Source: Flavobacteriales bacterium (GTDB lineage Bacteria > Bacteroidota > Bacteroidia > Flavobacteriales_F > PHOS-HE28). Taken from it: DNA of 48,449 nucleotides. The notes beneath the pieces were generated by a model that searched no databases, was not told the DNA's origin, and saw only the letters and a list, made by a program, of their open reading frames with translations. The translations under genes were made by a program, and so were the position numbers. Below are positions 26,600-33,501 of the stretch, piece after piece (positions within the stretch are counted from its first letter, which is position 1; each line of letters starts with the position of its first letter). The stretch spans positions 1 through 48,449 of the forward strand of contig JAGFIV010000005.1 of NCBI GenBank assembly GCA_024103275.1, written 5' to 3'.

Positions 26600-26604
26600 A
26601 ACCT

Positions 26605-26612
26605 CAAAGGTA
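26605..26612 (-). promoter_or_regulatory. -7 element of the small exported protein gene
   Basis: TACCTTTG on the minus strand is an exact TAnnTTTG match only 5 nt before the ATG at 26599, which implies a leaderless or near-leaderless mRNA. Confidence 0.55.
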
Positions 26613-26697
26613 GCGAAGGCTATCGCCAACTCTCCTTCGTGATCTGGAACGGGCGGGGCTTCAACTACGTAGAAAGCCAAGGTCAATCAGGTAAGAC

Positions 26698-27030
26698 CTA
26701 TTCCCCCGGAAGTAAGGCCAGCAAGCTTTTGATCTCTTTATCGGTCAACGTACCCTTCTCGCTTTTGTCATAGATCGAAAGCAGATAGACGCGCCTACTG
26801 GTTACACGAACATGTGTGATCACACGGCTTCCCCCGGATTTCCCACCACCCTTTGAGGCAATGGATAGCCGGATCTTATAACACCCGTGGCCAATGCCCG
26901 TGCCTTGGTGTGGATCGAGCACCAAGGCATTCGCCAATTCGATCATCTCACCCTTCAATGAGGGAAACTTGCGCACAAGTCGCTTCAACTGCCGTTCGAA
27001 CGGCTTCAGTGGAATGACATCAAAGCTCAC
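26698..27030 (-). CDS. RelE/ParE-superfamily toxin
   Basis: A 110-residue protein of the RelE type. The start SFDVIPLKPFERQLKRLVRKFPSLKGEM and the middle GHGCYKIRLSIASKGGGKSGGSRVITHVRV resemble RelE-like mRNA interferases of Bacteroidota, which cut mRNA in the ribosomal A site. The Gly/Lys/Ser loop and VYLLSIYDKSEKGTLTDKEIKSLL are characteristic of this subgroup. Its start overlaps the antitoxin stop by 11 bp, so the toxin is translationally coupled and made after the antitoxin. Unlike the neighbouring ParE gene, this toxin is intact. The base composition is less GC-rich than neighbouring genes, consistent with horizontal origin. Confidence 0.82.
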   Translation of the reverse strand: MSFDVIPLKPFERQLKRLVRKFPSLKGEMIELANALVLDPHQGTGIGHGCYKIRLSIASKGGGKSGGSRVITHVRVTSRRVYLLSIYDKSEKGTLTDKEIKSLLALLPGE

Positions 27031-27226
27031 GGAGAAGGGCTTTCATGGAGCGTGGCTTCTTCTTTCCCGCTTCGATCTCCGTGATCTCGGCGATCGCATC
27101 CACCAGGTCATTCATGCGTTCCGCCTTCTCCGGTGAGAGCTTCCGGGCCTTGATGAACGGGAAGCCGCGCAGCAACTCCTCCAGGAATGCCTGCTTGGAC
27201 CTTGGTACTTCCAACAGATAGTTCAT
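27020..27226 (-). CDS. Antitoxin of the RelE-type pair
   Basis: A 68-residue acidic/basic helical protein, MNYLLEVPRSKQAFLEELLRG..., ending KKKPRSMKALLREL. Size, gene order and the 11-bp overlap with the RelE-type toxin mark it as the cognate antitoxin. The helical C-terminus probably wraps the toxin. No DNA-binding domain is recognisable at this length. TATCTTTA ends 4 nt before its ATG, suggesting a leaderless transcript, which would tie toxin expression tightly to antitoxin translation. Confidence 0.75.
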   Translation of the reverse strand: MNYLLEVPRSKQAFLEELLRGFPFIKARKLSPEKAERMNDLVDAIAEITEIEAGKKKPRSMKALLREL

Positions 27227-27230
27227 GGCC

Positions 27231-27238
27231 TAAAGATA
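27231..27238 (-). promoter_or_regulatory. -7-like element of the RelE-type module
   Basis: TATCTTTA on the minus strand matches five of six fixed TAnnTTTG positions. Only AGGCC-like bases (4 nt) separate it from the ATG at 27226. Confidence 0.45.
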
Positions 27239-27321
27239 TGAGGCCCCCGGGTGAACCAACGGCTCCATGTGTCCAAACCGATCAGCCCCGACTTTCCACC
27301 CTGCTCTGGATCAACCCATTT

Positions 27322-27349
27322 CCTGATCCTCCGATCCTCTGATCACCCC
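27322..27349. repeat. GATC-phased intergenic repeat, copy 1
   Basis: A 28-bp unit in which GATC recurs exactly every 8 bp three times (CTGATCCTCCGATCCTCTGA core). A copy at 28298-28325 matches 26 of 28 bases in the same orientation. The two copies flank the interrupted ParE module. The stretch 27239-27448 otherwise holds no gene. Confidence 0.6.
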
Positions 27350-27535
27350 GGTTCCTGTCGCACCTAGCCGCGCCCTTGTGTTTGGAATTTCCGGTTGGGG
27401 GGGAACGCTTGCGACAGAGCGGGAGATCCAACACCGAGGACAAGGAGATCAAGGGCCGAAGCGCTTGCTGGGTCTGCGGCTCGTGTGGCGCACTTGGTAG
27501 ATCACCACGGCATCATGCCAGACGTACACGACGCG

Positions 27536-27539
27536 ATAG
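27536..27539. repeat. Target-site duplication, right copy
   Basis: ATAG on the plus strand (CTAT on the minus strand) directly abuts the inverted repeat end of the inserted element; the matching copy is at 27731-27734. Confidence 0.7.
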
Positions 27540-27730
27540 GGGTACCTCGAAGAACCTCGAACGGATGGCGCGCGCCGCAATCATTCGTCCAGACGAGGCG
27601 CTCCGAAGAGAGGATACTGGAACGAAGTATCCGACTGAGGAGCAACAAAGTATGGGCGAATGAGGGCAAGCGATGACCGCTATGCGATCTTGCCAAGAAC
27701 GCCGCCGGAGCGAGGTTCTTCGAGGCACCC
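27540..27730. mobile_element. 191-bp MITE-like element in the ParE gene
   Basis: A non-coding element bounded by 20-bp terminal inverted repeats: GGGTACCTCGAAGAACCTCG at 27540-27559 and, inverted, GGGTGCCTCGAAGAACCTCG at 27711-27730 (one mismatch). Imperfect complementarity continues about ten bases further inward. The 4-bp ATAG/CTAT duplication flanks it on both sides. There is no transposase ORF, so mobility would need a transposase acting in trans. A 4-bp duplication is compatible with several IS families and I cannot name the parent. A full-length partner copy is not present in this window. Confidence 0.82.
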
Positions 27731-27734
27731 ATAG
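27731..27734. repeat. Target-site duplication, left copy
   Basis: ATAG (CTAT on the coding strand) at the other edge of the 191-bp element; it forms the last bases of the Pro-Tyr codons of the interrupted toxin gene. Confidence 0.7.
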
Positions 27735-27927
27735 GGAAACCCAGGCACCACCGCATGCCGGTAAGCCCCTTTGCGCTTCTGCCGGGACGGAAGCCGGGCC
27801 AAGTCGTCGTAGCAGGCTTGCAATGCCTCCAGAAATCGGGAACCAAGGCCCTGTTTCCTATTCTCGTACCAGCGGAAAATTTCACCGACCTCCGCCGTGG
27901 CTTCCGGCAAGACCAGCACCGGAAGGT

Positions 27928-28170
27928 TCATGGCTTGGGTCCCTCACGGGCGATCCGCATGGATTCCTCCACGGTATAAGGCTTGGATTCCCCGCTGAGG
28001 TAACGCGCACGTCGACGGTCCAATTCCGCGATCTCCTCTTCCGTGAGATCCAGTATCTCCTCTGCTGACGCTTCCTTTTCGATCACTTGGGCCACACGGT
28101 TCAGGGCGGCTTCATCCCAGATGGACAACAAGCGTTGAACGAGGTCCAGTTTCTTCAATGCGATGTCCAT
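27928..28170 (-). CDS. Antitoxin of the interrupted ParE-type pair
   Basis: An intact 80-residue protein, MDIALKKLDLVQRLLSIWDE..., with an acidic helical middle (EKEASAEEILDLTEEEIAELDRRR) and a C-terminal toxin-wrapping-type tail (YTVEESMRIAREGPKP). It resembles the addiction-module antitoxins common in Bacteroidota. ATG 28170 is preferred to the upstream frame because a TACCTTTA element lies 20 nt before it. Its stop overlaps the ParE start (ATGA). With the toxin interrupted, it is now probably an orphan antitoxin. Confidence 0.75.
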   Translation of the reverse strand: MDIALKKLDLVQRLLSIWDEAALNRVAQVIEKEASAEEILDLTEEEIAELDRRRARYLSGESKPYTVEESMRIAREGPKP

Positions 28171-28190
28171 GCCCCATGTGTTTTGCTTCG

Positions 28191-28198
28191 TAAAGGTA
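28191..28198 (-). promoter_or_regulatory. -7-like element of the ParE-type module
   Basis: TACCTTTA on the minus strand, one base off TAnnTTTG, 20 nt before the antitoxin ATG. Confidence 0.4.
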
Positions 28199-28297
28199 CG
28201 ATGAAGCGTTCCTCGCGGGCCTTTCATAGCCGTAGGTGTTTCGCATTGGAAGGAACGCAGGTGCGTAGGTCGTAGAGGCGTAGGAGCGCCCGGAAGA

Positions 28298-28313
28298 CCT
28301 GATCGTCCGATCC

Positions 28314-28325
<12 letters not shown>
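28298..28325. repeat. GATC-phased repeat, copy 2, overlapping the lolD end
   Basis: Direct-orientation copy of the 28-bp unit at 27322-27349 (two mismatches), again with three GATC at 8-bp spacing. It covers the last codons and the stop of lolD (ending at 28314). Just upstream (28265-28288) CGTAGG/CGTAGA also recurs three times at 8-9 bp spacing. Confidence 0.6.
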
Positions 28326-28957
<632 letters not shown>

Positions 28958-28961
<4 letters not shown>

Positions 28962-30259
28962 GGGGTGCGGCTGCGAAGGTCGGTGGCTATGACGCGAATA
29001 TCATCCGAAGCCGGTGACTCGAATACCTCCAGGTGGAAGGCCGGCACGGCCGCCAGCAAGTGGTCGAAAATGTCGGCGACGAGGTGCTCGTAGGGCACCC
29101 AGCGCACATCGGCGGAAAAGCAATACAGTTCCAAGGGCAGGCCCTTTTCATCGGGCTGCAGTTGGCGTACCATGCGGCTCAGCTCCTTGTTGACCCCGGG
29201 GTGCTCCAGGGCGTACAGCTCCATGTACCGGCGGAAAAGCCCCACATTGGTCATGTTCCGCCCGTTCACCAGCATGTCCTTGTTCACCGCGTGTTCAGCG
29301 TTGTATCGGCGGATCTCCTCTCGCCGCTCATCGATGTACGGGGCCAGCAGTTGGATCCGGCGCAGGTTGTCCACCTCCTCCTCGGCAAGGAAACGGATCG
29401 AGCTCATCTTGATGCGGATGTTCCGCTTGATGCGCCGGCCTTTGGTCTCCTGCATGCCGCGCCAATTCTTCACCGAGTCGGACACCAGCGCATAGGTGGG
29501 TATCGTGGTCACCGTCTTGTCCCAGTTCTTCACCTTCACGGTGGTCAGGTTGATCTCCTCCACGTCCCCGTCGGCATTGTACTTGGGCATCTCGATCCAG
29601 TCGCCTACGCGCACCATGTCGTTGGCGCTCACCTGGATGCTGGCCACGAAGCCCAGGATGGTATCCTTGAAGATCAGCAGCAGCACGGCCGAGGCTGCTC
29701 CCATGCTCACCAGGAAATTGCCGATGGAAAAACCGGTGAGCTGCGAGAAGATGGCCAATCCGCCGAAGATGTACAGGACCAACGAGATCACTTGCAGGTA
29801 GCTGCCAAGCGGCTTGCCGCGGTACTGGGCCTGGCCTTCCAAGGTGTCCTTGCCGGCGCGGAACAGGGCCCGCACGATCCGTACCGCCAACACGATGAAA
29901 AAGATGACCACCAGGTGCTCCACGGGCTTCACCCATTGCGGGAACTTGGCCAGCACCGCCGGGATCAGGTTGTATGCGGTAAGCAGCGGGATGATACGGC
30001 CCAGGTATTGCGGCAGGTGGTGCTTCGCCAAGTGATCATCAAAGCGGTTCTTGGTCCTTTTTGCAATACGCCGCAGCACCGCCCCGAAAACGCGGGCCAG
30101 CACGTTGGTGGCCACCAGCAGTGTGACCGTCACCACCACCACCCCCGCAATGGCGCTCACCCAATCGATCTGTTCCACAGGCACGCCCCATCGCTCCAAA
30201 ACGTCGGGCAGCCATTCGTTGAAAATGTCCTGGAAGAGGGTGACTTCGTGCGGGTTCAT
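28958..30259 (-). CDS. MscS-family mechanosensitive channel
   Basis: A 433-residue channel protein with about five hydrophobic segments before the MscS pore helix and beta-domain. The pore-lining region [26 protein letters not shown] and the following [30 protein letters not shown] are diagnostic. The long C-terminal domain resembles YbdG-like members. ATG 30259 is correct: the open frame runs on through the opposite strand of sucC, but the protein similarity begins at [11 protein letters not shown]. It releases solutes under hypo-osmotic shock. Its stop overlaps the lolD start (ATGA). TTCCTTTG, 34 nt upstream, is a possible -7 element. Confidence 0.9.
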
Positions 30260-30370
30260 GCCATTGTCGTCGGAAAGGCGGGTGGTTCGCGTGCAAAGGA
30301 AGGCATCACGCGCTGAAGGAGTGGAAAGGAGAGGGGATGCCTGATCGCGGGCCGCTTGTTCCGCACCCTG

Positions 30371-30378
30371 TACATTCG
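30371..30378 (+). promoter_or_regulatory. -7 element of sucC
   Basis: TACATTCG matches TAnnTTTG at five of six fixed positions, 28 nt before the ATG at 30407. Confidence 0.4.
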
Positions 30379-30406
30379 CAGCCCGTAACCCGACATTTCC
30401 CGTTCG

Positions 30407-31597
30407 ATGAACCTTCACGAGTATCAAGGCAAGAGCATCCTCAGCAAATACGGCGTGGCCGTGCAACGCGGCCTGGTGGCCTACAACGCCGACGAGGCCG
30501 TGGACCAGGCCAAGCGCCTCAGCCAGGAGACCGGCACCAAGTGGTGGGTGGTGAAGGCCCAGATCCACGCCGGCGGCCGCGGCAAGGGCGGCGGCGTGAA
30601 GCTTGCCAAGAACATCGATGAGGTGCGCGAGAAGGCCGACGCGATCATCGGCATGATGCTGAAGACGCCGCAGACGCCGCCCCAGGGCAAGAAGGTGAAC
30701 AAGGTGCTCATCGCCGAGGACGTGTACTACCCCGGCGCCAGCGAGCCCAAGGAGTTCTACATGAGCGTGCTGCTGGACCGCGCCAAGGCCCGCAACATCA
30801 TCATGTACAGCACCGAGGGCGGCATGGACATCGAGCACGTGGCCGAGACCACCCCGGAGAAGATCTTCAAGGAGGAGATCGACCCCCGCGTGGGCCTGCG
30901 CCCCTTCCAGTGCAACAAGATCGCCGTCAACCTGGGCGTCACCGGCACCGCCAAGAAGGAGATGGCCAAGTTCGTGGCCGCCCTTTACCGCGCCTATGAA
31001 GGCAGCGATGCCGCCCTCTTCGAGATCAACCCCGTGCTGAAGACCAGCGACGACAAGGTGATCGCCGTGGATGCCAAGGTGCGCCTGGACGGCAACGCCC
31101 TCTTCCGCCACCCGGACTACGTGGAGATGCGCGACAAGACCGAGGAGGACCCCACCGAGGTGGAGGCAGGCGAGGCGGGCCTCAACTACGTGAAGCTCGA
31201 CGGCAACGTGGGCTGCATGGTGAACGGCGCCGGCCTGGCCATGGCCACCATGGACATCATCAAGCTCAGCGGCGGCAGCCCCGCCAACTTCCTCGATGTG
31301 GGCGGCACCGCCGACGCGGCCCGCGTGGAGAAGGCTTTCCGCATCATCCTCAAGGACCCCAACGTGAAGGCCATCCTGGTGAACATCTTCGGCGGCATCG
31401 TGCGCTGCGACCGCGTGGCCCAAGGCATCGTGGACGCCTACAAGAACATCGGCGATATCCAGGTGCCCATCATCGTGCGCCTGCAAGGCACCAACGCCAA
31501 GGAGGCAAAGGAACTGATCGACAACAGCGGCCTGAAGGTGCTCGGCGCCGTGGCCCTGCAAGAGGCCGCCGACCGGGTGAAGGAGGTGCTGAAGTAG
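30407..31597 (+). CDS. sucC: Succinate-CoA ligase (ADP-forming) subunit beta
   Basis: A 396-residue ATP-grasp protein, the nucleotide-binding beta subunit of the TCA-cycle enzyme that makes ATP from succinyl-CoA. Clear family signatures: MNLHEYQGKSILSKYGV, VKAQIHAGGRGKGGGVKLA, GLRPFQCNKIAVNLG, FEINPVL, the Gly-rich GNVGCMVNGAGLAMATMDII and NIFGGIVRCDRVAQGI. Length matches the E. coli enzyme (388). The alpha subunit gene sucD does not follow; a convergent gene comes next. The codon use is especially GC-biased, as expected for a highly expressed gene. Confidence 0.98.
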   Translation: MNLHEYQGKSILSKYGVAVQRGLVAYNADEAVDQAKRLSQETGTKWWVVKAQIHAGGRGKGGGVKLAKNIDEVREKADAIIGMMLKTPQTPPQGKKVNKVLIAEDVYYPGASEPKEFYMSVLLDRAKARNIIMYSTEGGMDIEHVAETTPEKIFKEEIDPRVGLRPFQCNKIAVNLGVTGTAKKEMAKFVAALYRAYEGSDAALFEINPVLKTSDDKVIAVDAKVRLDGNALFRHPDYVEMRDKTEEDPTEVEAGEAGLNYVKLDGNVGCMVNGAGLAMATMDIIKLSGGSPANFLDVGGTADAARVEKAFRIILKDPNVKAILVNIFGGIVRCDRVAQGIVDAYKNIGDIQVPIIVRLQGTNAKEAKELIDNSGLKVLGAVALQEAADRVKEVLK

Positions 31598-31606
31598 ACG
31601 GTACGC

Positions 31607-31625
31607 CGGCCGCGCAGGGCGGCCG
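31607..31625 (+). terminator. Hairpin after sucC
   Basis: CGGCCGC at 31607-31613 and GCGGCCG at 31619-31625 form a 7-bp stem with a 5-nt loop, 9 bp after the sucC stop. A short T-stretch (CCTTTTCT) follows some 13 bp later. Confidence 0.5.
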
Positions 31626-31662
31626 CGATGCCATCACCTTTTCTGCGTTCCCGTCCCCGGCC

Positions 31663-33318
31663 TCATTCCTTCACCACCCGGGCCAAGCTTCGCTGGCCGT
31701 GACCGACGATTTCCAGCAGGTACACGCCCCTGGCCATTTCGGACAGGTCGATCGTCCCCTGGAATGGACCCCGTGCTTGATCCAGCACCACGCGGCCCAT
31801 CGCGTCGCGTATGCGCAGGTGTTCCACCGGGAACTCCACATCATAGCGTACCAAGCCCGTGGTGGGGGAAGGATACACGTGCGATGCGTCCCGCTGCGAC
31901 CCGCGCACGGCCGCTTGCGGATCCACCACCATCATTTGCAGCATCATCATGTGGTCCTCGTGCATCAGGTTGTGGCAATGGTACATGAACGGGAAATCCG
32001 CACCCGCCGGCTCGCCGAAGTAGGCGATCAGCTTCACGTCCTCGCCCTGGTCCACCAGCACCACGTCCTTGGGGCCTTGCTCCCAGGCCGGCGGGGCCTG
32101 TCCGTTGCGCTCCAGCACGTAGAACGACACGCCGTGCAGATGCATCGGATGCGCCAGGTTGGTGTTGTTCACGAAATGCCATACCTCGGTGCTGCCCAGG
32201 ATGATGGTGTCGTTCACCACGTCCATGTCGTACAGCAGGCCGTTGATGCGGAACTGGCCCATGGCCACCATGCCCGTGCCGGTCAGCGTTTTGATGCGGG
32301 TGCGCACGCTTTCGCCCTCATCCGGCGGGGTGTGGGTGACCAAGGTGGCGGGGATGGCCGTGACCGGGTTCGCCGTCGGCGGGCCCACCACCAGGCGCAG
32401 CATGGGGAAGGCCACGCCGTTGAGGAAACTGCCCTCCAGGATCAGGTTGCCCGAGCCCGGCATCGGGTCCGTCAGTTCATCGCCGTAGCTCATCAGTGTC
32501 AGCGTGTCGCCTTCCATGCCGGACAGGTCCAGCAGGAGCTCAGCCCGTTCGCCGTTGCTGAGCAGCAGCCGATTGATGCTTACCGGGGCCGGCAACAGCC
32601 CGGCGTCGCTGGCGATCATGGTGAAGTCGCGGCCGTCGTCGAAGCCCAGGTTGAAGATGCGGGCCACCGCCCCGTTCAACACGCGCAGGCGCACCACTTG
32701 TGCGGGCACTTCCAGCATGGCGTTCGGCGTGCCGTTCACCAGCATGGAATCGCCCAAGGGATACAACGCCATTTCGCCGTTGGCGATCCACTTCTTGTCT
32801 TGCAGCACCACCGGGAAATCATCCTCCCCGTACGTGCGCGGCAGGTCCAGCTGCGCCTCCTCGCCGTCCTGCACGATGATAAGGCCCGAGATGCCCAGGT
32901 TGGCCTGCTTGGCGGTGAGCATGTGCGGATGCGGATGGTACCAATACGTGCCGGCAGGGTTCTTCACCATGTATTCCGCCATCCAGCTGTTGCCCGGCCC
33001 GATGATGCTCTGCGGACCGCCGTCCATCTCGCCCGGCACGTGCATGCCGTGCCAGTGCATCGTGGTGACCTCGTTCAACTGGTTCTCCACCACGATGCGC
33101 GCGGTGTCGCCCTGGTGCAGCAGCAAGGTGGGGCCCAGGTACGGCCCGTTCACGCCGTAGGTGGGCGTGTTTTTCCCCGGATAGAATTGGTGCGTATGGG
33201 CCGCCACCGTGAGGTGGAACGTATCGGCATCCAACAGCGGCGGGATCGCCATCGGTTGCAAGGTTTGGCCCAAGGCCAGGCCGGGCAGGATGATCAGGGA
33301 AAGGGTGGAAAGGCGCAT
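31663..33318 (-). CDS. Multicopper oxidase with T9SS type A-like sorting domain
   Basis: A 551-residue secreted copper enzyme of the CueO/laccase type. Signal peptide 1-17. The copper ligands occur in four motifs: MHWHG (His88, His90), WYHPHPH (His128, His130), HPMHLHG, and YHCHNLMHEDHMM with the type 1 Cys and the axial Met. A C-terminal ~75-residue tail (VYPSPTTGLVRYDV, DAMGRVVL, ARGVYLLEIVGHG) is a T9SS type A-like sorting domain, so the enzyme is exported across the outer membrane. Methionine-rich HEDHMMMLQMM is adjacent to the T1 site. It may oxidise cuprous ion or phenolics. TAATTTCG, 35 nt upstream, is a possible -7 element. Confidence 0.92.
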   Translation of the reverse strand: MRLSTLSLIILPGLALGQTLQPMAIPPLLDADTFHLTVAAHTHQFYPGKNTPTYGVNGPYLGPTLLLHQGDTARIVVENQLNEVTTMHWHGMHVPGEMDGGPQSIIGPGNSWMAEYMVKNPAGTYWYHPHPHMLTAKQANLGISGLIIVQDGEEAQLDLPRTYGEDDFPVVLQDKKWIANGEMALYPLGDSMLVNGTPNAMLEVPAQVVRLRVLNGAVARIFNLGFDDGRDFTMIASDAGLLPAPVSINRLLLSNGERAELLLDLSGMEGDTLTLMSYGDELTDPMPGSGNLILEGSFLNGVAFPMLRLVVGPPTANPVTAIPATLVTHTPPDEGESVRTRIKTLTGTGMVAMGQFRINGLLYDMDVVNDTIILGSTEVWHFVNNTNLAHPMHLHGVSFYVLERNGQAPPAWEQGPKDVVLVDQGEDVKLIAYFGEPAGADFPFMYHCHNLMHEDHMMMLQMMVVDPQAAVRGSQRDASHVYPSPTTGLVRYDVEFPVEHLRIRDAMGRVVLDQARGPFQGTIDLSEMARGVYLLEIVGHGQRSLARVVKE

Positions 33319-33353
33319 GCGGACAGGTTTGGTGCCTTGGCGGACAAGGCCCG

Positions 33354-33361
33354 CGAAATTA
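33354..33361 (-). promoter_or_regulatory. -7 element of the multicopper oxidase gene
   Basis: TAATTTCG on the minus strand, one base off TAnnTTTG, 35 nt before the ATG at 33318. Confidence 0.4.
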
Positions 33362-33439
33362 AAACGGTGGCGGGGACGGGGAAAACCACCGCGCCGTTTC
33401 CGGAATGCCTTGCCGGATCGAGAAGGAGCTGTGAGGATC

Positions 33440-33485
33440 AGAAGATCAGAAGATTGGGCGTTGACCGGCCATTTTCTGATCTTCT
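33440..33485 (-). terminator. Hairpin between poxB-like and multicopper oxidase genes
   Basis: AGAAGATCAGAA at 33440-33451 and its exact complement at 33474-33485 give a 12-bp stem. The left arm contains the same 8-bp-phased GATC pattern as the repeats at 27.3 and 28.3 kb. On the minus strand it lies just after the poxB-like gene and is a plausible terminator for it. Confidence 0.5.
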
Positions 33486-33501
33486 CATTTGCCGATCGGC
33501 C

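Larger units (their letters stand above)
27449..27931 (-). pseudogene. ParE-family toxin gene interrupted by a small inserted element
   Basis: Codons 1-67 (27931-27731) encode MNLPVLVLPEATAEVGEIFR ... to HAVVPGFPY. The frame then enters the inserted element and stops after 17 foreign codons (TAG at 27680-27682). The missing C-terminus, RVVYVWHDAVVIYQVRHTSR plus RPSKRFGP, is encoded at 27535-27452 and ends in TGA at 27449-27451. Deleting the 191-bp element and one CTAT copy (195 bp, 65 codons) joins both parts in frame into a 95-residue protein that fits the ParE family along its whole length, including the PYRVVY strand and the H..RRP end. The truncated product lacks the last two strands and so should be inactive. 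Its ATG overlaps the antitoxin stop by 4 bp. Confidence 0.85.

Noticed and set aside
27560..27710. Possible protein inside the 191-bp element
   Set aside because: No frame in the element is longer than a few dozen codons or resembles a transposase; apparent ORFs continue across its ends and are shadows.
30260..31561. Upstream extension of the MscS-channel frame
   Set aside because: The open frame continues through the antisense strand of sucC, but the channel similarity begins at the ATG at 30259 and the extension has no recognisable sequence.
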